From NCBI GenBank assembly GCA_001023535.1, contig CP011020.1:1840121-1904120 (forward strand): a stretch of DNA of 64,000 bases. The letters are read 5' to 3'. The notes below the pieces were generated by a model. The model saw only the letters and a program-made list of their open reading frames with translations, did no database searches and was not told the DNA's origin. The stretch comes from Pseudomonas chlororaphis (lineage in GTDB: Bacteria; Pseudomonadota; Gammaproteobacteria; Pseudomonadales; Pseudomonadaceae). Of this stretch, positions 41,489-50,517 are shown one piece after another. Both the position numbers and the translations under genes were made by a program. The stretch's first letter is position 1; each line of letters begins with the position of its first letter.

Positions 41489-42460
41489 TCATTGACACTG
41501 GGTCAAGTTCAACTTGCTGGTCAAGTTGCCGGCATCGTAACTGGCAACGCCAATTTGCCCGCCCTGCTCGACGCCATGCGCTTCAATACCGTTGTAATAG
41601 ATGGTTGGCGAGTCGGCCTCTTCAAAGAAGTACATGCCGTACTTCAAGCCATCCCACGCTTTCCCGGTATTGTCCTTGAACGTGAACACCGGCTCCTGGC
41701 TTGCCGCAACGAGCTTGTCCGATGCATTGAAGCAATAGGCATCCCAACTGTTCGGGGTTTCCACGAAGAGCACAGGCTTGTCATTGACGTGGACAACACC
41801 CAATGTGTAGATCCCACTGTCCGGGTTCAACACCACAGTGCTCGGTCCCACGCCGCCATCGGCCTTCAGTTCGGCCGCCTTGATCGTATTGTTCCCGTTG
41901 ACCGTGGAGGTGTAGACGATCGTGTCGCGCCCATTGTGCTTGAACACAACCGGGTCAAGGGCACTGTCGCCCAACAGTTTCTTGGGGGTCTCCCAACGCA
42001 GGCCATTGGTGCTGGTGGAACGATAGATCGCCGAGTAGGAGGCCGAACCATCTTCGGTCACGGAAAAGAACAGCTCATAGCGGGTTGCACCGTTTACCAG
42101 GTTCTTCCTGACAAACGGAAAGGCGTAGGCGCCTTTGAATGGAAGCAGCTTTTCATCGAAGATGTTGCCCTGCTTGACGTAGTCGGTGTCGTTCTGCGCG
42201 GTGGCCAGCTTGATCCTCCAGCGATGATCGTCGCCATACCCGGAGTACAGCATTGCGTTGGCATCGCCGACCTTGAAGACCGAAGGGTATTCGACATGCA
42301 GGGAGTCTTCCGACCCCGGCTGGACACGCACGACCGGCTCGCTGCTCCAGTTAAAGACACCACCGAACAGCAAGTTGTTTTTCCATGCATACCCCAAACC
42401 GGCTACTGCCACGACGGCAGCCGAAGCAAGTATCACGGCACGGCTCTTAGAGTTACTCAC
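41489..42460 (-). CDS. Membrane-anchored beta-propeller (GH43/GH117-like) protein in the O-antigen cluster
   Basis: This 323-residue protein has one N-terminal hydrophobic anchor (AVILASAAVVAVAGLGYAW, ~residues 7-25). A repeated beta-rich body follows with motifs of five-bladed propeller glycosidases: VEYPSVFKVGDANAMLYSGYGDDHRWRIKLATA, FSVTEDGSASYSAIYRSTSTNGLRWETP, and ALDPVVFKHNGRDTIVYTS. The fold probably faces the periplasm. It may bind or trim polysaccharide, but catalytic acids cannot be assigned with confidence. The GTG start at 42460 has AAGGG seven bases upstream; no ATG is near. It is unusual for an ABC-type O-antigen cluster. Confidence 0.7.
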   Translation of the reverse strand: MSNSKSRAVILASAAVVAVAGLGYAWKNNLLFGGVFNWSSEPVVRVQPGSEDSLHVEYPSVFKVGDANAMLYSGYGDDHRWRIKLATAQNDTDYVKQGNIFDEKLLPFKGAYAFPFVRKNLVNGATRYELFFSVTEDGSASYSAIYRSTSTNGLRWETPKKLLGDSALDPVVFKHNGRDTIVYTSTVNGNNTIKAAELKADGGVGPSTVVLNPDSGIYTLGVVHVNDKPVLFVETPNSWDAYCFNASDKLVAASQEPVFTFKDNTGKAWDGLKYGMYFFEEADSPTIYYNGIEAHGVEQGGQIGVASYDAGNLTSKLNLTQCQ

Positions 42461-42470
42461 TTGCACACCC

Positions 42471-43508
42471 TTAAAATAAACGACGAATAAAGGAAATCCT
42501 GTACAGCAACCAGGCTGTGGCAAAAGCACAGAGGGTCGTCAGCACGAAGGTCAATGGCACTTCTATCAATGGCCTCATCAACGAGGGAGAGACCTTGGCG
42601 TATTGCGAGCGCAACAATTCCATGAAAATCGGATGGAGGATGTAGACCAGCAGCGTCAGCGGAGCCAGCCGCTTGAGCCCGGGAATCCTGACTTTTTGCG
42701 CGACTTGCAGGCTCAACCCCCAGACACCGATGGACATGGCGAAAACCGTCGGGCTGAAATAGCTGAAGAAGTACAGCTTCCACGTGTAGGCACTGCCAAA
42801 ACCGTAGGCCAGCGCGAAGGTCCCGACCACCGTGACCAGGTAACCCAACCAGGCGATCATCGCGTAAGGCAGGTTGGGTCGAAACTTGTACAGGTAATAC
42901 CCCAGCAGGAAGTAACTGATATACGACCAGGAGAAACTACCGCCATTGGGCGTGTACGTGCGGGAAAACGTGCTCCAGGCAAAGGTCACCATGGTCAGGG
43001 TGCACGTGGCGATGACCGCGTTGCGCAGGTCTTTCTCTTGCATGTTGACCACGGCCTGGGACAGCGGTGGCGCGATCAGGTAAAGCCCGATGATCAGGTA
43101 GAAGAAGTGCAAGTGGTAATACGGCTGCCCCAGGACAATGGCTCTCAAGAACGCGGTCCAGACAAAGGCCTGCTGGAAATACTTCATCCACAGGGCATAG
43201 ATCACCGAAGAGATGAACAGCACAGCCAGCATGCGCGGCACGCGGGAGGTCAGGATATGGCGATAGGTTGTCTTGGCATTGCCGAGGATCAGCACAGCGC
43301 TCAGCATCACGAACACCGGCACGCACCAGTGAGTTAACGAGCTGACGGCGTCACCGAGAAACCAGGCCCACATGCTCAATTCGCCCTGCATGTAGATCGG
43401 CCGCGCGGAAACGTGCAGCAGCACTACGGCCAGGCAAGCGACCACCCGCACAAAATCCAGGTTCGAATCATGCGCCCGCACGGGCGAACCTGTTATGACT
43501 TGATTCAT
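42471..43508 (-). CDS. Acyltransferase-3 family membrane O-acyltransferase
   Basis: This is a 345-residue protein with about ten membrane helices. The N-terminal signature LDFVRVVACLAVVLLHVSARP carries the conserved R/E-type residue and the invariant His. WCVPVFVMLSAVLIL and HLHFFYLIIGLYLIAPPL follow. OafA/WecH-type members add acetyl or other acyl groups to polysaccharides. Here it presumably O-acetylates O-antigen or a lipid-linked intermediate. It follows the MT-GT fusion gene after 53 bp and precedes the propeller gene by 10 bp. Confidence 0.87.
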   Translation of the reverse strand: MNQVITGSPVRAHDSNLDFVRVVACLAVVLLHVSARPIYMQGELSMWAWFLGDAVSSLTHWCVPVFVMLSAVLILGNAKTTYRHILTSRVPRMLAVLFISSVIYALWMKYFQQAFVWTAFLRAIVLGQPYYHLHFFYLIIGLYLIAPPLSQAVVNMQEKDLRNAVIATCTLTMVTFAWSTFSRTYTPNGGSFSWSYISYFLLGYYLYKFRPNLPYAMIAWLGYLVTVVGTFALAYGFGSAYTWKLYFFSYFSPTVFAMSIGVWGLSLQVAQKVRIPGLKRLAPLTLLVYILHPIFMELLRSQYAKVSPSLMRPLIEVPLTFVLTTLCAFATAWLLYRISFIRRLF

Positions 43509-43561
43509 TGAACGAAAGCATCCCTGTTGAATTATTTGTAAGTCAGCACGCTGATAGGCAC

Positions 43562-46500
43562 CTAGCGCTTGCGGTTTTCCATCGAGGCCGAGTACACGTT
43601 CGCGATTTCCTGGGCAATGCTGGCGCTGGAGAACTTCAGCTCCGTCACTTTCCGGATGACCCGACTGTTGAAGGTTTCCCGTTGGCGAGCCATCGTCAGC
43701 ATCCCCTGGGTCAACTCATCAACGCTCATCCCCACGACATGCCCCAGCTGTGAATGCGAAACGATCTCGGCAGGGCCGCCGCAGCGAGTGGTGAGCACCG
43801 GCCTGCCGCAACTCATGGCTTCGATCGCCACCACGCCAAACGTCTCGCTTTCACTGGAGATCACCAGGAAATCGCATTCACGGTAGTAATCGACCAATTG
43901 CGTGCGGCTGGCGCGTCCGGAGAACTCCACGGCGTGCCCGATGCCAAAGCTGTCCACCAGGGCTTGGGCGTCCTCGAGTCCTTCCCCGCTGCCCGCCAGG
44001 CGCAGGCGCAGGCGCGGTTCCGACTGGAGCGCTACGGCGAAGGCTTCCAGCAGTACCGGGACTCGCTTGACGGGCACGAAGTGACCGACCCACAACAAAT
44101 GGATCAATTCGTCGCGCGTGACCGCTTGTTCGCCAAACAGCTCGGTATCGACCAGGTTGGCGATCACTTGCGTATGGACACCCGCCTTGAGCTTGACCTC
44201 CCGACGCATGTCCGAGAGCAACGCCGAACTGACCGCGATCACCTTGTCAGCCGCGTTCAGGGCCTTTTGCGTCATGCGGCGCAAGTAGCGCGTACGGGTC
44301 AAGGTCGTGAAAGGTCCGGTGTGTTCGGTAATGACCAACGGTACGTTCAGCTTGCTGGCCAGGCGGCGACCAGCGGTGCCGTCGGTGTAGGCGGTGTGGG
44401 CATGGATCAGTTCGAAATCGAAGTCTGCCCGCAACCACTCGGCCTGGCGTAGCAACCCATGGGAGTAAGTCGTGGCATGGGCCTGGAAAGGCAGCAGTGA
44501 ACTGACGATATAGGGGAAGCGGATCAGCGGCACGCCTTCATGCTCCTCCCAGCCACTGATTTTCTGGGCCCGGTAGATATTCAGCGCACGCCTGATCGCC
44601 TTGGGGTTGACGGTGTTGATCCAGAACGGCTCGCCGCTGACCACGCGGGCGTCGATGCCCTGGGCCCTGAGGGCCTTGACCTGCTCATGGACAAAAATCC
44701 CGCCAACCATGTTGTATTCGCGAGGATACATATGCGACAGCACCAGGACCTTGCGTGGCTGGTTCACCTCCCTGTGCAGGCCTTCCCCCAGGCGGATATG
44801 CAACGCATCGACCAACATCTGGTATTCGGTTTTCTCCTCCACCAGGCCGTTGATGGTCATGCCCAGGCTCTTGACCTTGGCCTCCAGCATTTCACGCTGG
44901 CTTTCCAGGCGCTCGGACAAGTCATTCAAGTGCTGCGTAACACGGTGTTTTTCTGCCAATTCGTGAGAACGCGCCGAAACTTCCATGTTCAGACTTTCCA
45001 ACTCCAGGCTCAACGTGGTTTTTTCCAGCGCCAGAACTTCGATCCGCTCAACGGCGTTCTGGTATTCAAGCGCGATGATCTGTGCCTGATTGACTTGCGA
45101 CTCAAGCGCTTCGATCGTCATGGTCAGGTCGTGCTGCCTGAGTTCGAGTTCGCTGTTTTTCTCGATCCAGTGTTCTTTTTGCAGCAGCGCCGAGTCATAC
45201 AGGCCCTGCAGGCTCTTCAACTGCTGATCACGCGACTGGAGCTCACGCTCGAGGGCATCTCGCCGAGCTTCGAGTTCATTGGCAAGGTGGCTCAGTTGTT
45301 CAACCTTGAGCGTGAGTTGCTGAATCTCGAACCGATAGGCTTCACCGTGGTGCCGAGTCCCGTCGAGCTCGGCCTGCAGGTTCGCTATCTGCGAGCAAAG
45401 CCGTTCGTTCTCGCTCGCCAGCGCCTCGACACGAACTTCGCCGTTGCTGATCAGTACTTCCTGGGCCGAGGCCCTTTCGCTGAGTTGGGTGTAACGGTCT
45501 TCCAACTCGGCGCGCTTGTCCTCGAGTTCATTGGCCAGTGTGTTGACCCTGGCCATCGCCTGGGTCTGCTCGAGCAGCGCTCGTTCTTTTTCCTGAAGCT
45601 TGTCCTCAAGGGCCGAGCGCGTAATCTCCAACTGCTCGGTCAGGGCCGAGAACTTGCTTGCCTCTTCACGCATTTGAGCGACGCTGGGATCATCGCCCAG
45701 GCAACAGGCAATGATCTTGCGCTGATCGGCCTCCTCGAACGTCATCTGCAATTGCAAGTCGGCGCTGGGGTGAAGCATGCGCAGGATGCAGCCATGGGGA
45801 CCGAACGGAACCGGGGCCAGCTGATAGGTCCCGGTCTCATTGTCCCGAGGGCAGCTGACGTAGCGCCCGCGAACGTGATCGTAAACCTCAAGGGATTCCA
45901 GTTCGCCCACTTCCACCTGCACCGATTCGGGACGCCGGGGAACCGTGACTATGCCGTAATCGGCGTCGCTCTGGATACGGTAGACGCTGCGCGGATAATT
46001 GAACGGATTGTCCCGCAGGGCCAGACTGGACAATGCGAAACCCGATTCATCGAAGGATGCGTCACTATCGGGCGTGGCCCAGTGGCTTGTCGCCGCCGCG
46101 CCGCGCTCGAACAACACCAGAATTTCACTGGTGTCGGGCATCCTGCGCAGCCCTTGCGCCGACTGCATCGCCTGCAACGCCTCGAAACGGCGCTGCACCA
46201 TCAGGGCGGAGCTCGACCGCTCCACGGGCCCGCGGCGGGTGGAGCAATGAGGGCAGATACCGTCCTCGAACGGGTAATCCAGGCCCGACAAGGCACGCGA
46301 CGCCTCGACTATCTTGGGGTCTTCAAACGTCCACGACTCACCGGAAAACCGTACGTCCACCGCCGAGAATACCGGGGCGAACAGCGATATCGCGTCCTCC
46401 AGCGTATAGCTGCGCTGATGCAGATGGGCGTGATAACGCGTGCCACACGCCGGGCAGGTGATTTCGGCCGCCTCGAGCAGCTCGCGGTAAGGAACCGCCA

Positions 46501-46882
46501 CCAGGATATAGCGTGCCGATACCCGGGCAATCTCGGCCAGGGCCTGAGCATAGATGGAGTCGGGCAAATGCTCGATCACATCGCTGGAAAGCGTCAGGTC
46601 AAAACTGCGGTCGCCAAACGGGATCGCACACAAGTCGGCCACCAAGGCGGGCGCTTGCACGCGCTTGACCGCAGCCTCACTGATATCGCAGCCCACTACG
46701 TCCCAGCGTGGCACCAGTCGATTGGTCACGGTACCGTTGCCACAACCGGCGTCGAGAATGGTGTTTACCGAATCGGGGATCAGTTCGATCAGATCCTCGG
46801 CAACGGCGACCTGCTCGGAAACCGCGTTGCGGCTCCACAGGTCGGCCTGGGCAAAATAACTGATCTCGGAACGCTTACTCAT
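43562..46882 (-). CDS. Methyltransferase / long coiled-coil / GT4 glycosyltransferase fusion
   Basis: This is a single 1106-residue chain. Residues ~1-230 are a class I SAM methyltransferase with DAGCGNG (44-50) and DVIEHLPDS (101-109), plus two CxxC pairs (Cys143/146, Cys210/213) that could bind zinc. Residues ~250-390 are a beta-rich region. Residues ~400-705 are an almost unbroken coiled coil of roughly 300 residues. Residues ~710-1106 are a GT4 enzyme with ESETFGVVAIEAM (Glu1013-x7-Glu1021). It overlaps wzt by ATGA. WbdD of E. coli O8/O9a also joins a capping methyltransferase to a coiled-coil ruler in an ABC-type system. I infer a similar chain-terminating and length-measuring role, with GT4 replacing the kinase. 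Confidence 0.85.
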   Translation of the reverse strand: MSKRSEISYFAQADLWSRNAVSEQVAVAEDLIELIPDSVNTILDAGCGNGTVTNRLVPRWDVVGCDISEAAVKRVQAPALVADLCAIPFGDRSFDLTLSSDVIEHLPDSIYAQALAEIARVSARYILVAVPYRELLEAAEITCPACGTRYHAHLHQRSYTLEDAISLFAPVFSAVDVRFSGESWTFEDPKIVEASRALSGLDYPFEDGICPHCSTRRGPVERSSSALMVQRRFEALQAMQSAQGLRRMPDTSEILVLFERGAAATSHWATPDSDASFDESGFALSSLALRDNPFNYPRSVYRIQSDADYGIVTVPRRPESVQVEVGELESLEVYDHVRGRYVSCPRDNETGTYQLAPVPFGPHGCILRMLHPSADLQLQMTFEEADQRKIIACCLGDDPSVAQMREEASKFSALTEQLEITRSALEDKLQEKERALLEQTQAMARVNTLANELEDKRAELEDRYTQLSERASAQEVLISNGEVRVEALASENERLCSQIANLQAELDGTRHHGEAYRFEIQQLTLKVEQLSHLANELEARRDALERELQSRDQQLKSLQGLYDSALLQKEHWIEKNSELELRQHDLTMTIEALESQVNQAQIIALEYQNAVERIEVLALEKTTLSLELESLNMEVSARSHELAEKHRVTQHLNDLSERLESQREMLEAKVKSLGMTINGLVEEKTEYQMLVDALHIRLGEGLHREVNQPRKVLVLSHMYPREYNMVGGIFVHEQVKALRAQGIDARVVSGEPFWINTVNPKAIRRALNIYRAQKISGWEEHEGVPLIRFPYIVSSLLPFQAHATTYSHGLLRQAEWLRADFDFELIHAHTAYTDGTAGRRLASKLNVPLVITEHTGPFTTLTRTRYLRRMTQKALNAADKVIAVSSALLSDMRREVKLKAGVHTQVIANLVDTELFGEQAVTRDELIHLLWVGHFVPVKRVPVLLEAFAVALQSEPRLRLRLAGSGEGLEDAQALVDSFGIGHAVEFSGRASRTQLVDYYRECDFLVISSESETFGVVAIEAMSCGRPVLTTRCGGPAEIVSHSQLGHVVGMSVDELTQGMLTMARQRETFNSRVIRKVTELKFSSASIAQEIANVYSASMENRKR

Positions 46883-48660
46883 TCAACGGATTCCAGATTG
46901 ACCCATTCCACCGGGTGCACGACCAAACCGCGCTCCATGCGCACATCCAAAGGCGCCGTCACACGAATGCGGTATTGACGATCATGGACGTCCAGCGGGT
47001 GTTCGCCGCTCGCCTGGCTCTCGGTCATGCCATCGAAAATACCCACGGAGATCACGTAGTCCCCCACGCCGACCATCAGCGGGTCGAACTGCGCCTTGAC
47101 CAGCCCCGTGCGTCGGTCCCGCGTGGACGAAATGAACGGCGACACAACCTGCGCCACGCAGCGCCCGTCCATGCCATAGATGCAAATGATGAACGACATA
47201 CAGGGGATATCGACCTTGGCACCCCATTTCACGTGGACGTAAAGTGGCTCGCCGAAAGAGAACACGCGCCGTGACTCTTGATGCCGATCCAGAAAGTCGA
47301 CGCCGTCGATCCAGGCACTGCCTTCGCCGTATTCAAAATCGGACCGCTCGGCCACGGCCGGAGCATTGTCGGTCGCCGAAGGCACGAAGGAGCTGAGAGC
47401 AAAACGCTGGCTGATCATCTGCCCATTCTCGGCAGCCGGCTCCAACGTGCCGATGGTGATGTATTCCAAGCCATCGAATATCTGGCAGTAGACCGTTTCG
47501 CCCGCCCCCGTGCCGGTGTGCCGGATGGTCACGGCAAACTCACCCAACTCGCCCAGCCCCAACGGGACCTTGATGCTGACGGGGGCATGCTTGTATTGCC
47601 CGCCACAGTCCTTGAACTCCCGGTAGCTGATCCCTTCGGAGGTCTTGCTTGGCGCCCCCCAGTTCATGTAGCCATGGGCGGTCAACAGGTGCAGCCGTTG
47701 GTTACGGTCATCGTCCAGGGCTTCTCCAACCAGCACGTTGTCGATGACTTCACCCTTGTGCTCGAGCGTCATCTCGAACACCGCCAGGGGAGTTGTCGGC
47801 GCATCGTCGGCAGCGGAGATGAAACGCAGCACCGACACGCGGTCGACTTCGGTGTCGGTCAGCAATTCACTGACATCCCCACGACTGAGCTTCAGGTTGA
47901 TCGCCCTCAGGCGCAGCTCTTCCTGCTTGCGGATGGACGCCGCATAGGAGCGGCCGATCTCGATCGGGTCGCCATCGGCGACAATCCTGCCGCGTTCGAC
48001 CCAAATGGCGCGATCACAGATCATCTGCACGGCGGACATATCGTGGGAAACGAACAAGACGGTAGAACCTTCCGCCGTCAAGGTACGCATCCGCTTGGCG
48101 GACTTGCCGGCAAAATACGAGTCACCGGCGCCAAGAATCTCATCGATGATGAGGATTTCCGGGCGTATGGCCGTGGCTGCCGCAAAGGCCAGTCGCGAGT
48201 ACATGCCGGATGAATAAGTCTTTACCGGCTTATCGATGAATTCCTCAAGCTCAGCGAACTCCAGCACATCGTCAAGCAGTTTCCTGGCACGAGCCCCCGT
48301 CACACCCTGGTAGGCGAAAGACGACATGACGTTGGTGCGACCGGTGAACTCGGGGTGGAACCCCGTCCCCAGCTCCATCAACGCCTGGACTTTGCCACGT
48401 ACCTTGACCGTGCCTTCGGTCGGCTGGATGAGCCCGGCGATCAGCTTGAGCATCGTACTCTTGCCGGCACCGTTGCGCCCCACCAGCCCCACGCGTTCCC
48501 CGGGCTTGATCGTCAACGACAGGTTGCGCACCGCCCAGAACTCGTCGTAGGTCGACCGGGCCACGGGAAAACCCAGCGCCTCAACCATACGATGGCGTGG
48601 CGAACGGAAAATCCGGTACATCTTGGCGATGGAGGCTAGTTCAATGATCGGCTCAGACAT
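46879..48660 (-). CDS. wzt: O-antigen ABC exporter ATPase Wzt with extended C-terminal region
   Basis: This 593-residue protein has an N-terminal ABC ATPase (~1-245): Walker A GRNGAGKST (61-69), signature YSSGMYSRL (149-157), Walker B ILIIDEILG and H-loop SHD (205-207). At ~440-570 lies a Wzt C-terminal carbohydrate-binding domain (YVHVKWGAKVDIPCMSFIICIYGMDG). Between them, ~270-425, is an additional beta-rich domain absent from the 400-450-residue Wzt proteins. Wzt C-domains recognise the capped non-reducing end before export. The start MSEPIIELAS overlaps the end of wzm by 8 bp, and the stop overlaps the fusion gene start. Confidence 0.92.
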   Translation of the reverse strand: MSEPIIELASIAKMYRIFRSPRHRMVEALGFPVARSTYDEFWAVRNLSLTIKPGERVGLVGRNGAGKSTMLKLIAGLIQPTEGTVKVRGKVQALMELGTGFHPEFTGRTNVMSSFAYQGVTGARARKLLDDVLEFAELEEFIDKPVKTYSSGMYSRLAFAAATAIRPEILIIDEILGAGDSYFAGKSAKRMRTLTAEGSTVLFVSHDMSAVQMICDRAIWVERGRIVADGDPIEIGRSYAASIRKQEELRLRAINLKLSRGDVSELLTDTEVDRVSVLRFISAADDAPTTPLAVFEMTLEHKGEVIDNVLVGEALDDDRNQRLHLLTAHGYMNWGAPSKTSEGISYREFKDCGGQYKHAPVSIKVPLGLGELGEFAVTIRHTGTGAGETVYCQIFDGLEYITIGTLEPAAENGQMISQRFALSSFVPSATDNAPAVAERSDFEYGEGSAWIDGVDFLDRHQESRRVFSFGEPLYVHVKWGAKVDIPCMSFIICIYGMDGRCVAQVVSPFISSTRDRRTGLVKAQFDPLMVGVGDYVISVGIFDGMTESQASGEHPLDVHDRQYRIRVTAPLDVRMERGLVVHPVEWVNLESVE

Positions 48661-49435
48661 AATCGGCAAATAACGGCTTCAATCGCGAAAAGACAAATCC
48701 ACCCAAGAAGAAAGTGGAGAACGAAATGACGGTGAAAATGGCCAGCAGCCCAGGCTTGATGACCCCGATGAACGCCGCATCCCGATACAGCATGATCAGG
48801 TAGTACAACGGGTTGGGGTACATGAAGGGAATGAGTTCCTTGGGGATCATTTCCTGCGTATAGGCGATAGGCGATACCAGCATCAGGAACAGGATAAGCA
48901 CCGCGACCATCTGACTCAGGTCGGGTACGAACACATTGATCGCCGAGAGTATCCAGATCAGGCCCACCGTGAAGATGATCTGCAGCACCAATATCAAGGG
49001 GATCGCCAACTGCGTGGAATGGACGATGCCACGACTCCACAACACCATCAGCAACATCACCAGCCCCACCAGCATCGTCACGCTGCTGGCCAGGACGGTC
49101 TTGACGGGAATCAGGTCGATCGGGAACAGCGTGTTCTTGATCAGCCCCTTGTTGCCAAGTACCGATCCCACCCCGCTGCCCAGTGCCTCGGAAAAACCGA
49201 GAAAGGGCACCAGGCCACAAAATATCAGCAGCACGTAGTCGAAGGTGCCGAACTCCGCGACCCGTACACGATAGATCATCGTGTAGACCACGGCATACAG
49301 GCCGAGGAACAGCAACGGGTAGAGGAAGATCCACGCGACACCAAAGATCGTGCCGATGAAGCGGCTGCGTATATCGGTCAAGGTCGTCGCCCACAACACG
49401 TGGATGTGACGCCAGATGATTGAAATCGGATTCAT
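48653..49435 (-). CDS. wzm: O-antigen ABC exporter permease Wzm
   Basis: This is a 260-residue ABC-2 type permease with six membrane helices. The N-terminus MNPISIIWRHIHVLWATTLTDIRSRFIGTIFGVAWIFLYPLLFLGLYAVVY is typical of Wzm/KpsM-like O-antigen exporters. The later SPIAYTQEMIPKELIPFMYPNPLYYLIMLYRDA is the conserved periplasmic loop. With Wzt it moves undecaprenol-linked O-polysaccharide across the inner membrane. It overlaps wbpI (ATGA) and wzt. Confidence 0.94.
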   Translation of the reverse strand: MNPISIIWRHIHVLWATTLTDIRSRFIGTIFGVAWIFLYPLLFLGLYAVVYTMIYRVRVAEFGTFDYVLLIFCGLVPFLGFSEALGSGVGSVLGNKGLIKNTLFPIDLIPVKTVLASSVTMLVGLVMLLMVLWSRGIVHSTQLAIPLILVLQIIFTVGLIWILSAINVFVPDLSQMVAVLILFLMLVSPIAYTQEMIPKELIPFMYPNPLYYLIMLYRDAAFIGVIKPGLLAIFTVISFSTFFLGGFVFSRLKPLFADYV

Positions 49436-50517
49436 GGCCGGGTGCTTTCCAGGATAGCGACGATGCGTGCGGCGGCGGTACCGTCGCCGTAGACATCTGC
49501 CTGGCCTTCAGGGATAGACCGGTTGGCCATTGCCGTTTTAATCGCATTGCGATTGGCACCGACCAACTGGTTGAAGCCCAGCTCGACAGTTTCGACCCAT
49601 TCCGTTTCATCGCGCAGGGTGATGCACGGCACCCGGTAGAAATAGGCCTCTTTCTGCACGCCGCCCGAGTCGGTCAGGATCACGTTGGCCGCCTGCTCAA
49701 GGGCAACCATGTCCAGGAACGGCAACGGGTCCACCACCTTGATGGTGCTCAGGTGATGTTCCAATGCATGGGTCTTGAGCAGGTTGCGCGTACGTGGGTG
49801 CAGCGGCAGAACGACCGGCATCTGCGCGGCAATGTCGGCCAGAGCGGCCATGATTTCACCCAGGCGCTGAGGATCGTCGGTGTTTTCAGCACGATGGCAT
49901 GTCGCCAGCGCAAAAGCCCCCTCCTTCAAGCCCAGCTGCGCCATGACCTGGCTTTGCGCCTTGGCGCGCTCGCGGTAGAACAGCGCCACGTCGTACATGA
50001 CGTCGCCGACGTTGTGCACCCCTTCGCGGAGCCCTTCCTTGGCCAGGTTATCGACGGCCAGGGCCGTGGGGCACAGCAGCAGCGTCGACACCCGGTCGGA
50101 CAGGATACGGTTGACCTCTTCCGGCATGCGCATATTGAACGAGCGCAACCCTGCCTCGACATGGGCGACGGGAATGTGCAGCTTCGCTGCCGCCAGCGCG
50201 CCCGCCAATGTCGAGTTGGTATCACCGTAGATCAACACCCAATCCGGTTTTTCCTCAAGGAGGATCTGCTCGATCCCTTCAAGCATCCGCCCCGTCATCA
50301 CGCCATGGGTCCCACCGGACACTTCAAGGTTGTACTTGGGTGCCGGGATCTCCAGTTCGTCGAAGAAAACCTGGGACATGTTCGGGTCGTAATGCTGCCC
50401 GGTGTGCACCATGACTTCCACCAGGCGTTCCGGATGCTTGAGGATTTCCCGGGAAACCGCCGCGGCCTTGATGAATTGTGGACGAGCGCCAACGATGGTT
50501 ACGATCTTGCAGGTCAT
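49432..50517 (-). CDS. wbpI: UDP-GlcNAc3NAcA 2-epimerase (WbpI type)
   Basis: This is a 361-residue non-hydrolysing UDP-sugar 2-epimerase. KIVTIVGARPQFIKAAAVSREI, HTGQHYDPNMSQVFFDELEIP, VHGDTNSTLAGALAA-like VLIYGDTNSTLAGALAAAKL and ILTDSGGVQKEAYFYRVPCITLRDETEW are family motifs. WecB makes UDP-ManNAc; WbpI acts on the diacetamido glucuronate. Since wbpA, wbpB, wbpE and wbpD lie directly upstream, WbpI is the better call, giving UDP-ManNAc3NAcA as the final sugar. It overlaps both neighbours by 4 bp. Confidence 0.88.
   Translation of the reverse strand: MTCKIVTIVGARPQFIKAAAVSREILKHPERLVEVMVHTGQHYDPNMSQVFFDELEIPAPKYNLEVSGGTHGVMTGRMLEGIEQILLEEKPDWVLIYGDTNSTLAGALAAAKLHIPVAHVEAGLRSFNMRMPEEVNRILSDRVSTLLLCPTALAVDNLAKEGLREGVHNVGDVMYDVALFYRERAKAQSQVMAQLGLKEGAFALATCHRAENTDDPQRLGEIMAALADIAAQMPVVLPLHPRTRNLLKTHALEHHLSTIKVVDPLPFLDMVALEQAANVILTDSGGVQKEAYFYRVPCITLRDETEWVETVELGFNQLVGANRNAIKTAMANRSIPEGQADVYGDGTAAARIVAILESTRP

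Noticed and set aside
44540..46978. An 812-codon open frame on the plus strand
   Set aside because: It lies wholly antisense to the methyltransferase/coiled-coil/GT gene, which has clear domains. Such long frames are expected in GC-rich DNA and its translation has no recognisable motif.
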